From positions 234,749 through 298,748 of the forward strand of contig CAKOGP040000890.1 of the NCBI GenBank assembly GCA_933822405.4: a stretch of DNA of 64,000 nucleotides, written 5' to 3'. A model generated the notes under the pieces. That model was not told the origin of the DNA, did no database searches, and saw nothing but the letters and a program-made list of their open reading frames with translations. Position 1 is the first letter of the stretch; each line of letters begins with the position of its first letter. A program made the translations under genes and the position numbers. This DNA is from Cylindrotheca closterium (taxonomy: Eukaryota > Bacillariophyta > Bacillariophyceae > Bacillariales > Bacillariaceae). Shown here piece after piece: positions 19,581 through 28,499 of the stretch.

Positions 19581-21374
19581 ATGAATCCTAGTGATATGGT
19601 AACAGAAGACGGTCGGGGAAGTCCAGTTCCAAGGAATGTTCAGTTCAACATACCTCCGAATACTCCTGCAGCGAGTGTTTCTCAGAAATCGCAACAGAGC
19701 GGAACTCCTCCACCACCACCGAAGGATATTATTGGCGGTGTGACCTTCTCAGCCAAGCCAAAGCTTCAGATCAATCTAATCAAGTCAACTGTGATCTGTC
19801 CAAAGGAGGAACGAGAACTGTTGAGAACAGCAAATCCGAAAGCGTATCATCAGTTGGAAAAAGACGCTAGCGGAACATCAGCCGATAGTCGCAACCAGCA
19901 AATCGAGGACATACCTTATGCCAAGACAGCAAGTGAAGTCCACGATGTAATAAAAGTTGAGAACCACATCACGGAGCATCTCACGAAGTTTGGGATCGAT
20001 TGGTTCTTTGTCAACACAGTATTTCCCATCAAGAACAGGAACGGGGAATTTGAACAAAGCAAGCTTGAGAATCGAGCGGCAAATCTTTTGTCAGGTTATG
20101 CAACTCTTACCTTGGAAGAAGTCTTCGACTCAGTCGTATACCTCTATGGATATGGTTATGACGAAAGTCAGGGTGAGAATTCTTGGATGCCAACAGATCT
20201 TCAATGGTCTGGAACATATCTCAAGAATCAATGCACGAGCGATATGATCGATCGTATCGAGGAAGACTTGAAGAGCGCAGGGATCTCGAAAGAATTCTGG
20301 GGGTGGGGACCACTCATCTACAAGGTTCTTATGGATCGTATCTCTGCTAGCAGCTATCACGCACTCAAGGCACTTCGGGACTCTCTCGAAGAAGGTGATG
20401 GCATCAATTTGTACTCCAAGGTATATGATGGCAATATCCGCAAGTTCTGCACGGAAATTGAGTCTACCATCCTTATGTTGCGAAAGAATGAGAAGCACAA
20501 TGCCAAAGGGGAAATTGTTGGCGAGCGCCACATGCCCAAGGGCTTGTCAGAGCGTCTTTTGAGGGTATTCAGCAACACAGGAAACGGTGACTTCGACGAT
20601 TTGTTCCAAGGCGAACTTAAGCTTGGGAACCAGAGGTGTCTTCTCGAGAACGTCGAAGGCGAAGCAGCATACGGCACGCCTGAAACCATCTTAATCCAAG
20701 CCCGCAAGTTCTATGACAGGCTCAATCTTTTAAATCAATGGGAGACGGAGGGAACACGAGCGGCTGCCTTCACCGCCGACATCAGTCCACCCAAAGGGAA
20801 ATCAGGATCCAAGTGCTTCGGGTGTGGACGCGATAGCTGTCGCCAGAGCAATGCCACTTGTCCTCGTCACAATCTGGAAGCAAATCCCGAAGGGAAGAAG
20901 GCCAAAGCTGCTTTCGATGCAGCCAAGGCAGCGAAGAAAGCCTCGAAGGAATCTGGGAAGAAGGGCGATCAAGTTTCCAAGGGCTCAGAGAAGGGAGACA
21001 AGACCAACAAGACCGGAAAGAGCAAATGGCCTCCAGCTCCAAAGGGAGATGATCCAAAGGAACAAGAAATCAATGGAACCTTGCATTTCTATCACTTCAA
21101 AGACAAAAAGTGGTACAAGTGCAGAAAGCAGAAAACAACTGGAGAAGACGAACCGTCGCCAAATACCGGCCCCAGTGCGCACCTCGCGCAATCAAACGGT
21201 GTTTGGAACGGGAACGGTCTATTCGCGGGAATGAGTGGATATTTCTCTGAAGAGTTCTCCAAGGTCAAGGTCGGAGATGCTACCAACGAAGAAGTCATGT
21301 TGCAAGAGCGTCTACTCAAGAATGCCGTTGACAGGGCAATCCGTAACTTTAACAAGAACCTGGGCCAAGAGTGA
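19581..21374 (+). CDS. gag: copia Gag polyprotein
   Basis: The first ATG is at 19581 and the product has 597 residues. It forms the capsid-like particle of the element. The N-terminal part is Pro/Ser-rich, and the middle is the helical Gag core. A nucleocapsid-like Cys cluster at about residues 413-431 (CFGCGRDSC...TCPRH, spacing C-X2-C-X4-C-X6-C) is not the canonical CCHC knuckle. A Lys/Gly-rich basic tract that should bind RNA follows. The frame ends in GAG TGA CGG, and pol continues in exactly the same frame, so translation into Pol probably needs readthrough of this UGA. Confidence 0.9.
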   Translation: MNPSDMVTEDGRGSPVPRNVQFNIPPNTPAASVSQKSQQSGTPPPPPKDIIGGVTFSAKPKLQINLIKSTVICPKEERELLRTANPKAYHQLEKDASGTSADSRNQQIEDIPYAKTASEVHDVIKVENHITEHLTKFGIDWFFVNTVFPIKNRNGEFEQSKLENRAANLLSGYATLTLEEVFDSVVYLYGYGYDESQGENSWMPTDLQWSGTYLKNQCTSDMIDRIEEDLKSAGISKEFWGWGPLIYKVLMDRISASSYHALKALRDSLEEGDGINLYSKVYDGNIRKFCTEIESTILMLRKNEKHNAKGEIVGERHMPKGLSERLLRVFSNTGNGDFDDLFQGELKLGNQRCLLENVEGEAAYGTPETILIQARKFYDRLNLLNQWETEGTRAAAFTADISPPKGKSGSKCFGCGRDSCRQSNATCPRHNLEANPEGKKAKAAFDAAKAAKKASKESGKKGDQVSKGSEKGDKTNKTGKSKWPPAPKGDDPKEQEINGTLHFYHFKDKKWYKCRKQKTTGEDEPSPNTGPSAHLAQSNGVWNGNGLFAGMSGYFSEEFSKVKVGDATNEEVMLQERLLKNAVDRAIRNFNKNLGQE

Positions 21375-21377
21375 CGG
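21372..21377 (+). promoter_or_regulatory. in-frame UGA-CGG between gag and pol (candidate readthrough site)
   Basis: The gag stop at 21372-21374 is followed by CGG, and all downstream codons to 26519 are open in the same frame, with no further stop. UGA followed by CGG is one of the known leaky contexts used by several plant RNA viruses. No ATG is needed to reach the protease. Confidence 0.7.
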
Positions 21378-24300
21378 TCCTGGTGGCGTGAGGAAGACGT
21401 GATCAAACGATATTTTTGGTCCCTCATGCCACCCTTTGCAATGCTCGGAGTTGTGTTACTCTTTTGTACTATGTTTAACGAGCTACTATCAGTTGGATAC
21501 AAGACAGCGATGTCTGGCTTGTGTCATCTGCACTACGTCCCTGAGAGTCAAGGCCTGACTCTCGATATTTGGTCCGCCTACAAGTCTGTCGCGGAGACGA
21601 CTTTGTGTGAGTGGGCATGCATACTGCAGCTTGGCCTTTATGCTGCAGTGATCTGGTACCTGTACTCAAGTCTGAAGTATCGGAACGATTCTGTTCTGTT
21701 CCGAGGCCTCGACGATGAATACATCCAACCTGATCAACATTTGAAACGGAAATGTCAGTCATGGAAACAGTCTATACCCAGATGGGGTTTGCGCCCCTCT
21801 GGAGTACTTTATGCCCTCGTGGCACCACCGTCCATGCCCAGAGTAGGGTGTCGCCCATCTGGAGTACTTTTTGCCCATGGAGAGGCATATGTCAATGTAC
21901 ATCAACCAAGAAGAATGTATGTGGAGTTGCCATCAGTTGAAAAGCCGCGTAGGAAGATCACTGTGGAACTGCCGTCAGCGTACCCGTGGTGGTGCGGCAT
22001 TCGTCGATATCGTTACCCGCGTCAGTACCATCTGAGACTTCGTATCGCGCGCGTCAAAGGAGATCCTAGGAAAATACTCCGGCGACAACGGAAGGAAGGG
22101 GTTCGAGAGCAGAAGCAGGAAAGGAAGCGCCAAGAGAGGCGCCGCAAGGAAGATTATGAGAGCCGACGTCCTGAACGGCGCCGAAAGGGTGCTGCACAGG
22201 GTCGAAAGAAAACAAGGTTTCGTTTACTGAAGAAGTTAGTTCGCGCCAAGAGCCCTAAGGAGCAAGATGTTCTCCAGAGGGAGCTGAAGAGTCTCAAGGA
22301 AGAGGATTTCTGGGGAGATTACGACGTCAAGCAACCTAGTCACTGGGAAAGTCCAAGCGATGAGGAGTTGTTAGAAGACTACGAGCGGACCAAGAACCGA
22401 TATTTGCACCACTCTTACCTCCAGTACGAATCGCAGTATGGGGTTGTTCTCGACGAGCTTCTTGCGGATTTTCGTCCTAATACCAAGCATCACGCAATGA
22501 AGGATGTCCTCAGTTCGACATTCCTTCAACCCGTTTCATCCCTGCCAAGAGTCACTCAAGCACTTATTGCAGCAGACGACCTCGTGTCCGATGTGTCCTG
22601 TGCTGATCGACTTCGCAGCGTCTACATCAATGTTGATTCCAAGGGCGAACTACCAATCGTCATCGATACCGGAGCATCTTTCTCTCTGACTCCGAATCTA
22701 GAAGATTTTGTCACCAAGCCGATTGCTTGTGGGACAAAAAGTCTGAATGGTTTGTCCTCCATAACTCCTGTGCTGGGTATTGGAGAGGTGGAATGGAAGA
22801 TCAGAGATATGCATGGGACCATCAAGTCGATTCGCGTCAGTGCTTACTACGTTCCAGACACCAACATCAGATTGCTCTCGCCGCAGTCCTACTTTCAAGA
22901 GCACGGCAAGGGTGAGGTCTGTTTCGATAGTTTTCAAGTCAAGATGACGTTGCCTGATGGCGACACCCTGTTCTTTCCGTACCAAGCGGGCAACAACCTG
23001 CCCATGATGCTTACGGCGAATCGTCTTGTAGACGAGGCTGCACATATTATCACCGACGAAGAAGAAGAATTTTTGCCGGAAGACATGAGCGTTTTTCTGA
23101 ACGTTGCTCATGAAAACAATGCGAATCTTACCAAGGCTGAGAAGAAGTTGCTTCTCTGGCATGCGAAGACAGGTCACGCGAATATGAACTGGCTTCTGAA
23201 ACTCTGCAAGTGGACCAAGACGGAGGGACATCCAGTGATGGGACCTTTACCTGCCAAGAAAGACGAGTTCAAGTCTTGCAAAAGTCCCAAGTGTGCTGTC
23301 TGTCAACTTGCGAAACAGCGTCGCCGCAGTCCACGATCCGATGCTGCTCAACAACAACCTGGCTCGAAGACGGGCAAACAACGAAAAGAAAAGGAAATGA
23401 TGGTCGATAACCTCAAGCCAGGCGACAAGGTCTCGATTGACCAATATCTCTCGGCTGTCCCTGGTCGACTTGCGCATACTTTTGGCGAGGAGAAGACTTC
23501 CAAGCAATATGTTGGCGGGACCCTGTTCGTGGACCATGCCACCGGTTTCGTCCACGCGAAACACCAGACTTCGACTGGCACGAGAGAGACAGTCAAGAGC
23601 AAACATTCGTTTGAGAGTGAAGTTGGTGAATACGGACACAAGGTCAAGTCTTACCGTGCTGACAACCACCCTTTCAGCTCGAAAGGATTCTTGGATGATA
23701 TCGAGTCGCACAAGCAGACTATTGATTACTCTGCAGTCGGAGCTAAACATCAGAATGGAGTTGCCGAAAGAGCAATCCAAACTATCACCACCTGGGCTCG
23801 TGCCATGCTTCTTCATCAAATGTTGCATTGGCCAGACGAAGCCGATCACAAGTTGTGGCCTTTTGCTATGGATCATGCAGTCTATTTGTGGAACCATCTA
23901 CCACGCGAAGATACCAAGCAAGCGCCAATCGAGCTCATGGGAGGGGCTAAGATCGACCATCACCAATGGTTCAAACGTCTCCATGTCTGGGGATCACCGG
24001 TGTATGTGTTGGATCCGAGATTGCAGGACGGGAAGAAGATTCCAAAATGGGATGTTCGGGCGCGGCGTGGCATGTATGTCGGCGTTTCCCCAACTCATTC
24101 TTCACTTGTGAGCCGTGTCTTGAATCTCCAGACAGGCTATGTCAGTCCGCAGTATCATGTTGTGATTGATGACCTTTTCACGACAGTTCCAAATGCCGAT
24201 CAAGGAGGTCTGTTTGATGTTGCCGAGTTTGATGCAACGACTTGGCAGAGTCTCGTGGAAACTGGTTACGAAAAGCATTTGGACGAGGAGGGATTGGCGA

Positions 24301-26522
24301 GTGGAAGTCGCCATGATCGCAGAAAACGTCCTACTTTGGCGAACGAATGGCTCAATCCCGTTGAGAAACGTGCTCGCAAGTCGCGCCGGGCGGCTCGCGA
24401 GGCGCGTTTACGTCAGCGAATCGCCGAAGAGCGTCGTCATCGCGCTGCACGCAACCGACATGTCACTTTTGAAGTTCCAGAGGGAGGAAATATTGACGCT
24501 GAAGACAAACCCGCATCTGCGCCGCCCAATCCTCCAAGTCACGATGATTTGAACGACGACGATTCCGATGGAGAACCAGCGATTCATTCAGACGACGAGC
24601 AGTCTGTGGTTGAAGGTCATGAGGCCGAAGATGAAGATCCAGGAGAGGAGTCGGAATCAGAGGGAGCTGCTGCTCCATCACTACCGACATCACGTGTTCG
24701 CAAGAAAAACCCCAAGTACTTCGGGGATGACTTTGCAAATGTTGCCGAGCTAGGCAAGAAGAAGATCCGACATTCTGCCTTGGATCGACAATTCTTTGCT
24801 AATTTGAAGTGGGCGGAGGCCATCAACACTATCAAGGGCGACAACTTTGGTCGAATGTGGCGAGCCGCATGTGAGCCGTACCACGACCACGACACGGGGC
24901 TCCAGGACGACCTGCATCCCATGATTCTCGCTGCGAAAGCAAACAGTGAAGACAACCCAAACTGGAATGAAGCAATGAATGGACCTCTACGACAAGGGTA
25001 TTGGAAGGCAGCGGAAGACGAAATTGAGGCTCTCAAGAAGAAGGAGTCCTGGGATGTCGTTGATCGCACTGAAGGCATGAATGTTCTACCTTCCACGTGG
25101 GCGTTCAAGTGCAAAAGGTACCCGGACGGAAGTGTCCGAAAACTCAAGGCAAGATTTTGTGTTCGTGGCGATCGACAAATCCAAGACGTCGACTTCCACG
25201 AAACATGGGCACCTGTGGTCAACTGGAACACAGTGCGCCTCATGCTGATTCTTTCTCAAGTCCTTGGCCTCTCTACGAAGCAAGTTGATTACACTACGGC
25301 GTTCCTACATGCGCCAATCGAGGAAGAAGTCTATGTCGCGATGCCTCGCGGGTTCTCGGAACCCAACAAGGTATTGAAACTCAAACGATGTCTCTATGGA
25401 TTAAAACAAAGCCCCAGAAATTTCTTTCAATTCCTGCAGTCTAATTTGGAGGACATTGGATTCGAGCCTCAAACCGAAGTCGATCCATGTCTTTTCATCT
25501 CGAAAAACTGCATCTGTCTTGTCTATGTTGATGACACTTTGTTCTTCTCACCTGAACAGAAGTATATCGATGAAGCCATCGCCAAGCTGAGAGAAAAAGG
25601 AATGGAGCTAGAAGAAGAGGCGTCTGTTGCTGGTTTTCTGGGCGTACACATCGAACGCAATGAAGAAACTGGAGCTATCACCTTGACTCAGAAAGGTCTG
25701 ATCAAGCGTATTGTCGATGCTCTTGGTGTCCAGAAGACATCACCTACACCAGCTCACGTTGATCCATTGGCGATCGATGCGGAGGGAGATCTACCTGATG
25801 GTTTGTACAACTACGCCTCAGTTGTTGGAATGCTCCTGTATCTGTCTGGACACAGTCGTCCAGATATTTGTTTTGCAGTTTCTCAAGTCGCACGATTCAT
25901 CCACGGGAATCGACGCAGTCACGAAGTAGCGATCGAACGAATCGGACAGTATTTGAAGGGCACGATGGACATAGGTTTGATCCTTACTCCAAGAGAGGAC
26001 TTTGATATTGACTGCTACGTCGATGCTGACTTCGCGGGTCTATGGAACGTCGAGGAACATACGAATCCCGAGTCTGTACGAAGCAGAGCAGGATATGCAA
26101 TCTGTATCTGTGGCTGTCCAATCATTTGGAAGAGTCAATTGATGCGACCTATTGCAGCTTCTACTATGGAAGCGGAGTATAATGCTCTCGCTTTATCTAT
26201 GAGGGACGTGCTACCCTTGCAGGAACTATTCAAGACGATTGGCCACGCTGTTGGAATCGGCAAGGAGTTCTGCACTCAATTCAGCACAACTATTCATGAA
26301 GACAACCAAGGTGCCCAGAAGTTGGCATGTATGGAACCAGGCCATCATACTCCAAGGTCGAAGAGTTTTTGGGTCCGGTCCCATTGGTTTCGGCAGTACT
26401 TGAAGCCGACACGCACTAAAGTGGTCTACATCAAAACCAACCTACAGAAGGCTGATATACTTACCAAAGGTCTTACCAAGGACAAGTTTCTTCGATGCAG
26501 AAAGCTACTCTGCGGCTGGTAA
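21375..26522 (+). CDS. pol: copia Pol polyprotein (protease, integrase, RT, RNase H)
   Basis: The frame is open from the codon after the gag UGA and encodes about 1,715 residues. The only start codon near its beginning is GTG at 21399, so expression as a Gag-Pol readthrough product is favoured. The order is: two hydrophobic segments, a very basic Arg/Lys stretch, the aspartic protease (IDTGASFSLTP), the HHCC integrase zinc domain (HAKTGH...CAVC), and the integrase core (Asp in SIDQY, Asp in RADNHPF, Glu in GVAERAIQT). Reverse transcriptase follows (KQVDYTTAFLHAP, YGLKQSPRNFFQ, YVDD), then RNase H (YVDADFAG, STMEAEYNAL, HEDNQGA). All catalytic residues I checked are present, so the element may be autonomous. 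Confidence 0.93.
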   Translation, partial: RSWWREEDVIKRYFWSLMPPFAMLGVVLLFCTMFNELLSVGYKTAMSGLCHLHYVPESQGLTLDIWSAYKSVAETTLCEWACILQLGLYAAVIWYLYSSLKYRNDSVLFRGLDDEYIQPDQHLKRKCQSWKQSIPRWGLRPSGVLYALVAPPSMPRVGCRPSGVLFAHGEAYVNVHQPRRMYVELPSVEKPRRKITVELPSAYPWWCGIRRYRYPRQYHLRLRIARVKGDPRKILRRQRKEGVREQKQERKRQERRRKEDYESRRPERRRKGAAQGRKKTRFRLLKKLVRAKSPKEQDVLQRELKSLKEEDFWGDYDVKQPSHWESPSDEELLEDYERTKNRYLHHSYLQYESQYGVVLDELLADFRPNTKHHAMKDVLSSTFLQPVSSLPRVTQALIAADDLVSDVSCADRLRSVYINVDSKGELPIVIDTGASFSLTPNLEDFVTKPIACGTKSLNGLSSITPVLGIGEVEWKIRDMHGTIKSIRVSAYYVPDTNIRLLSPQSYFQEHGKGEVCFDSFQVKMTLPDGDTLFFPYQAGNNLPMMLTANRLVDEAAHIITDEEEEFLPEDMSVFLNVAHENNANLTKAEKKLLLWHAKTGHANMNWLLKLCKWTKTEGHPVMGPLPAKKDEFKSCKSPKCAVCQLAKQRRRSPRSDAAQQQPGSKTGKQRKEKEMMVDNLKPGDKVSIDQYLSAVPGRLAHTFGEEKTSKQYVGGTLFVDHATGFVHAKHQTSTGTRETVKSKHSFESEVGEYGHKVKSYRADNHPFSSKGFLDDIESHKQTIDYSAVGAKHQNGVAERAIQTITTWARAMLLHQMLHWPDEADHKLWPFAMDHAVYLWNHLPREDTKQAPIELMGGAKIDHHQWFKRLHVWGSPVYVLDPRLQDGKKIPKWDVRARRGMYVGVSPTHSSLVSRVLNLQTGYVSPQYHVVIDDLFTTVPNADQGGLFDVAEFDATTWQSLVETGYEKHLDEEGLASGSRHDRRKRPTLANEWLNPVEKRARKSRRAAREARLRQRIAEERRHRAARNRHVTFEVPEGGNIDAEDKPASAPPNPPSHDDLNDDDSDGEPAIHSDDEQSVVEGHEAEDEDPGEESESEGAAAPSLPTSRVRKKNPKYFGDDFANVAELGKKKIRHSALDRQFFANLKWAEAINTIKGDNFGRMWRAACEPYHDHDTGLQDDLHPMILAAKANSEDNPNWNEAMNGPLRQGYWKAAEDEIEALKKKESWDVVDRTEGMNVLPSTWAFKCKRYPDGSVRKLKARFCVRGDRQIQDVDFHETWAPVVNWNTVRLMLILSQVLGLSTKQVDYTTAFLHAPIEEEVYVAMPRGFSEPNKVLKLKRCLYGLKQSPRNFFQFLQSNLEDIGFEPQTEVDPCLFISKNCICLVYVDDTLFFSPEQKYIDEAIAKLREKGMELEEEASVAGFLGVHIERNEETGAITLTQKGLIKRIVDALGVQKTSPTPAHVDPLAIDAEGDLPDGLYNYASVVGMLLYLSGHSRPDICFAVSQVARFIHGNRRSHEVAIERIGQYLKGTMDIGLILTPREDFDIDCYVDADFAGLWNVEEHTNPESVRSRAGYAICICGCPIIWKSQLMRPIAASTMEAEYNALALSMRDVLPLQELFKTIGHAVGIGKEFCTQFSTTIHEDNQGAQKLACMEPGHHTPRSKSFWVRSHWFRQYLKPTRTKVVYIKTNLQKADILTKGLTKDKFLRCRKLLCGW

Positions 26523-26575
26523 CAACCTTCTTATCTGTCAAGCACATCATACGACTCAAGTCAAGTCCAATGTTC

Positions 26576-26588
26576 GGAAGAGAGGGAG
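26576..26588 (+). other. polypurine tract of the copia element
   Basis: GGAAGAGAGGGAG directly precedes the 3' LTR and is the expected plus-strand priming site. The adjoining TRIM carries GAGAGGGAG in the same relative place on its own strand. Confidence 0.85.
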
Positions 26589-26911
26589 TGTTAGGGTGGA
26601 ATTCTGCTGATATATTCCTCCCGTTTTGGCTTCCTCATAGGACGTTGATCTTCGCTTGAGATTCCGTGTTCCATTCGGGCACGCGCACTTCAACATACAT
26701 ATTGTCCAATCTCACGTCACCACGTCAGTGTCACGTGAGACGGACCTACTGTCTGAATTCTCTCTCTTTGAGTGAATTCCATCTCTCACTCTTTTGTGGA
26801 GATCGTAAAATCACATCACATCATTAAAAGGATAGAATCTCTGTTTTATCTTACTGTCTGGCTATATCGGTCTCGGATCTATAGCATCGTTAACAGTATT
26901 CTACCTTGTCA
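26589..26911 (+). repeat. copia 3' LTR
   Basis: This is identical to the 5' LTR over 323 bp by eye. Its last base (26911) directly abuts the first base of the TRIM (26912), with no target duplication or filler between them. Confidence 0.95.
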
Positions 26912-26994
26912 TGACAGCGCAGAATCTGGTCACTCGGCCAAAAGGCGATCCTTAACAGATGATGATATCTGTCTGTCCTCAATCTACCTCAACA
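26912..26994 (-). repeat. TRIM terminal repeat (3' LTR in its own sense)
   Basis: This 83-bp repeat is identical to 27231-27313. Confidence 0.9.
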
Positions 26995-27230
26995 CTCCCT
27001 CTCGTGCGAACATCACCGCGTTATGGAGTACGCATATTAGATTTAGATTAGGCAAGTGTGAGCGGACGAAGACCAGACATCCCTTTCCCCCAAACTGTTT
27101 CGAATAAGTTGGAGTGGGATCCCTCCCCCAGACCAAGTGGAGGTCTTGGCACGAGCAATCCGATTGCGCAGAAGAATGTCGCACTGAGTCCGAGACTCGA
27201 GGTGGCGACCGCATGGTTGGGCTCATAACC

Positions 27231-27313
27231 TGACAGCGCAGAATCTGGTCACTCGGCCAAAAGGCGATCCTTAACAGATGATGATATCTGTCTGTCCTCA
27301 ATCTACCTCAACA
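27231..27313 (-). repeat. TRIM terminal repeat (5' LTR in its own sense)
   Basis: This is identical to 26912-26994. Its outer end (TGTTGAGG on the minus strand) abuts the right target duplication CGGCC at 27314-27318. Host-gene reading runs into it and stops after three codons. Confidence 0.9.
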
Positions 27314-28499
27314 CGGCCCATCTCATGGCGTCCGTGAATAAATTCCCATGTTCGCATTCTCCAGCTTCGCATTTGACAAATTGGTTATCCAGAGTCTTGG
27401 CTACACCAAACTCTGTCGATTGGCCAATGACAGGGTCGTTGGCAATGGTTTCATCGGCCCAGATGCGAAGCTGTGAAATATCACTGGCATATTTATCATC
27501 CTTTGCACTCGCCGGAAAATCACTCAGCTCTTGCAAATCAAACACGACACTACTCAACATTGGCTTGTTTTGTTCTTTGATCAGACGGATCAGGGGAAAC
27601 TGACTGGGGCTCGACCGATAGCTGAGTGCCCACATACTCGAGTCTCCATTGACAAGTTTCAGTGGCTCTCCACTAGTCAGAGTAGGATCGATTCCGTTGT
27701 AGTCCACAAAGAGAGCTGGTGGATGATCATGGGACAGGAGCTCGTCGAGTAGAGTTTCCCGATAGACGGTCAAGTCGGACAAAATCACAGGAATCCAACA
27801 TTTTGTCTCTGATGATGAGGAGTCACTGTTGGTTCGATTGACATAGGAATCATACAGACTATCGTTTGGTAGACAGCCTGACTGTTCGTTTACTCGAAGG
27901 ACATAGTCCAATAATGACAGTGCAGTCCTTATACCGTCCGTGTACAGAGCCGCATTGTCGAGATTTTCGGAAAGGTGCATCAGCGCAACGGAGCTCTCCT
28001 CGTCAAAATAAATGTGCTCCACAAACTCAGTCCATGCGTCCAAGGGACTTAGCACAGAATTGGATATCAGCAGTGGAAGCTCTTTGGACTGCAAATCCTC
28101 CACACTGCGTCCCGTACTTCCACTTTCCAACAGCCACAGTCTTGCCAAAAAGACTTTCCATCCCAACAGTTCTGAAAACACGAGTCGGTTGACACCCCAT
28201 CCCAATGGATGTTGTTGCGTAAATGGATGCTGATAATCAAATCTGGGCGCAATGATCGTAGCGGTTGCATTGTATTCGGATGCATATTGTCGTGACCAGG
28301 CAGCCACCGCAGCAACACCACCGGAACACGAAGGATCTTGAGCATTCTGACAATCGGTAAAGCTTCGACCACTGAGTAGGCTGGCGAAGGAGACAAGGAG
28401 GTGGACTTCCTCTTGGCTGCCTTCCTCACCCCCAACAGCTGGAATGTCTGGAGTGTCTGGATCAAAAAGATCGAGGTCAAGATCCAGATCCAGATCCAT
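27314..28499 (-). pseudogene. receptor copy A, 5' part: nucleotidase-like ectodomain (truncated by the insertion)
   Basis: The ATG at 28499 opens about 395 codons of host sequence, starting with a DLDLDLDLDL repeat. It covers the N-terminal metallophosphatase-like domain and the beginning of the nucleotidase C-terminal domain (CEAGECEHGNLFTDAMRWA). It then runs into the TRIM, where a stop follows within four codons. The homologous start, length and motifs of copy B show that this is the 5' half of the gene whose 3' half is at 17098-19108. As it stands it could only give a soluble, helix-less product of about 398 residues. A splice acceptor (TTTCCTGCAG near 28539-28548 on the minus strand) lies upstream in open frame, so a 5' exon with a signal peptide is possible. 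Confidence 0.85.

Larger units (their letters stand above)
19109..26911 (+). mobile_element. full-length Ty1/copia (CoDi-type) LTR retrotransposon
   Basis: This is a 7,803-bp element with two 323-bp LTRs (19109-19431 and 26589-26911) that are identical as far as I can read, both TG...CA. A primer-binding site directly follows the 5' LTR, a purine-rich tract directly precedes the 3' LTR, and gag and pol frames are intact apart from one UGA between them. The domain order protease, integrase, RT, RNase H defines the copia superfamily. LTR identity and intact frames mean a very recent insertion. It lies in the opposite sense to the host gene. It does not have its own pair of target duplications: the left one is at 19104, and the right one lies beyond the adjoining TRIM. 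Confidence 0.95.
26912..27313 (-). mobile_element. TRIM (terminal-repeat retrotransposon in miniature), reverse orientation
   Basis: Two identical 83-bp terminal repeats (26912-26994 and 27231-27313) flank a 236-bp non-coding interior. Read on the minus strand, the repeat runs TGTTGAGG...GCTGTCA. It is followed at once by GGTTATGAGCCCAA (27230 downwards), the same half-tRNA-Met primer site as the copia element. At the other end GAGAGGGAG (about 27003-26995) precedes the second repeat as a polypurine tract. It has no coding capacity, so its movement must rely on copia enzymes in trans. The shared TGTT and TGTCA termini fit mobilisation by a CoDi-type integrase. Confidence 0.88.

Noticed and set aside
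26912..27313. An ORF that begins in the 3' LTR and runs into the TRIM (26772-27107)
   Set aside because: It merely crosses LTR and TRIM sequence and matches the same translated LTR near 19292; there is no domain or coding bias.
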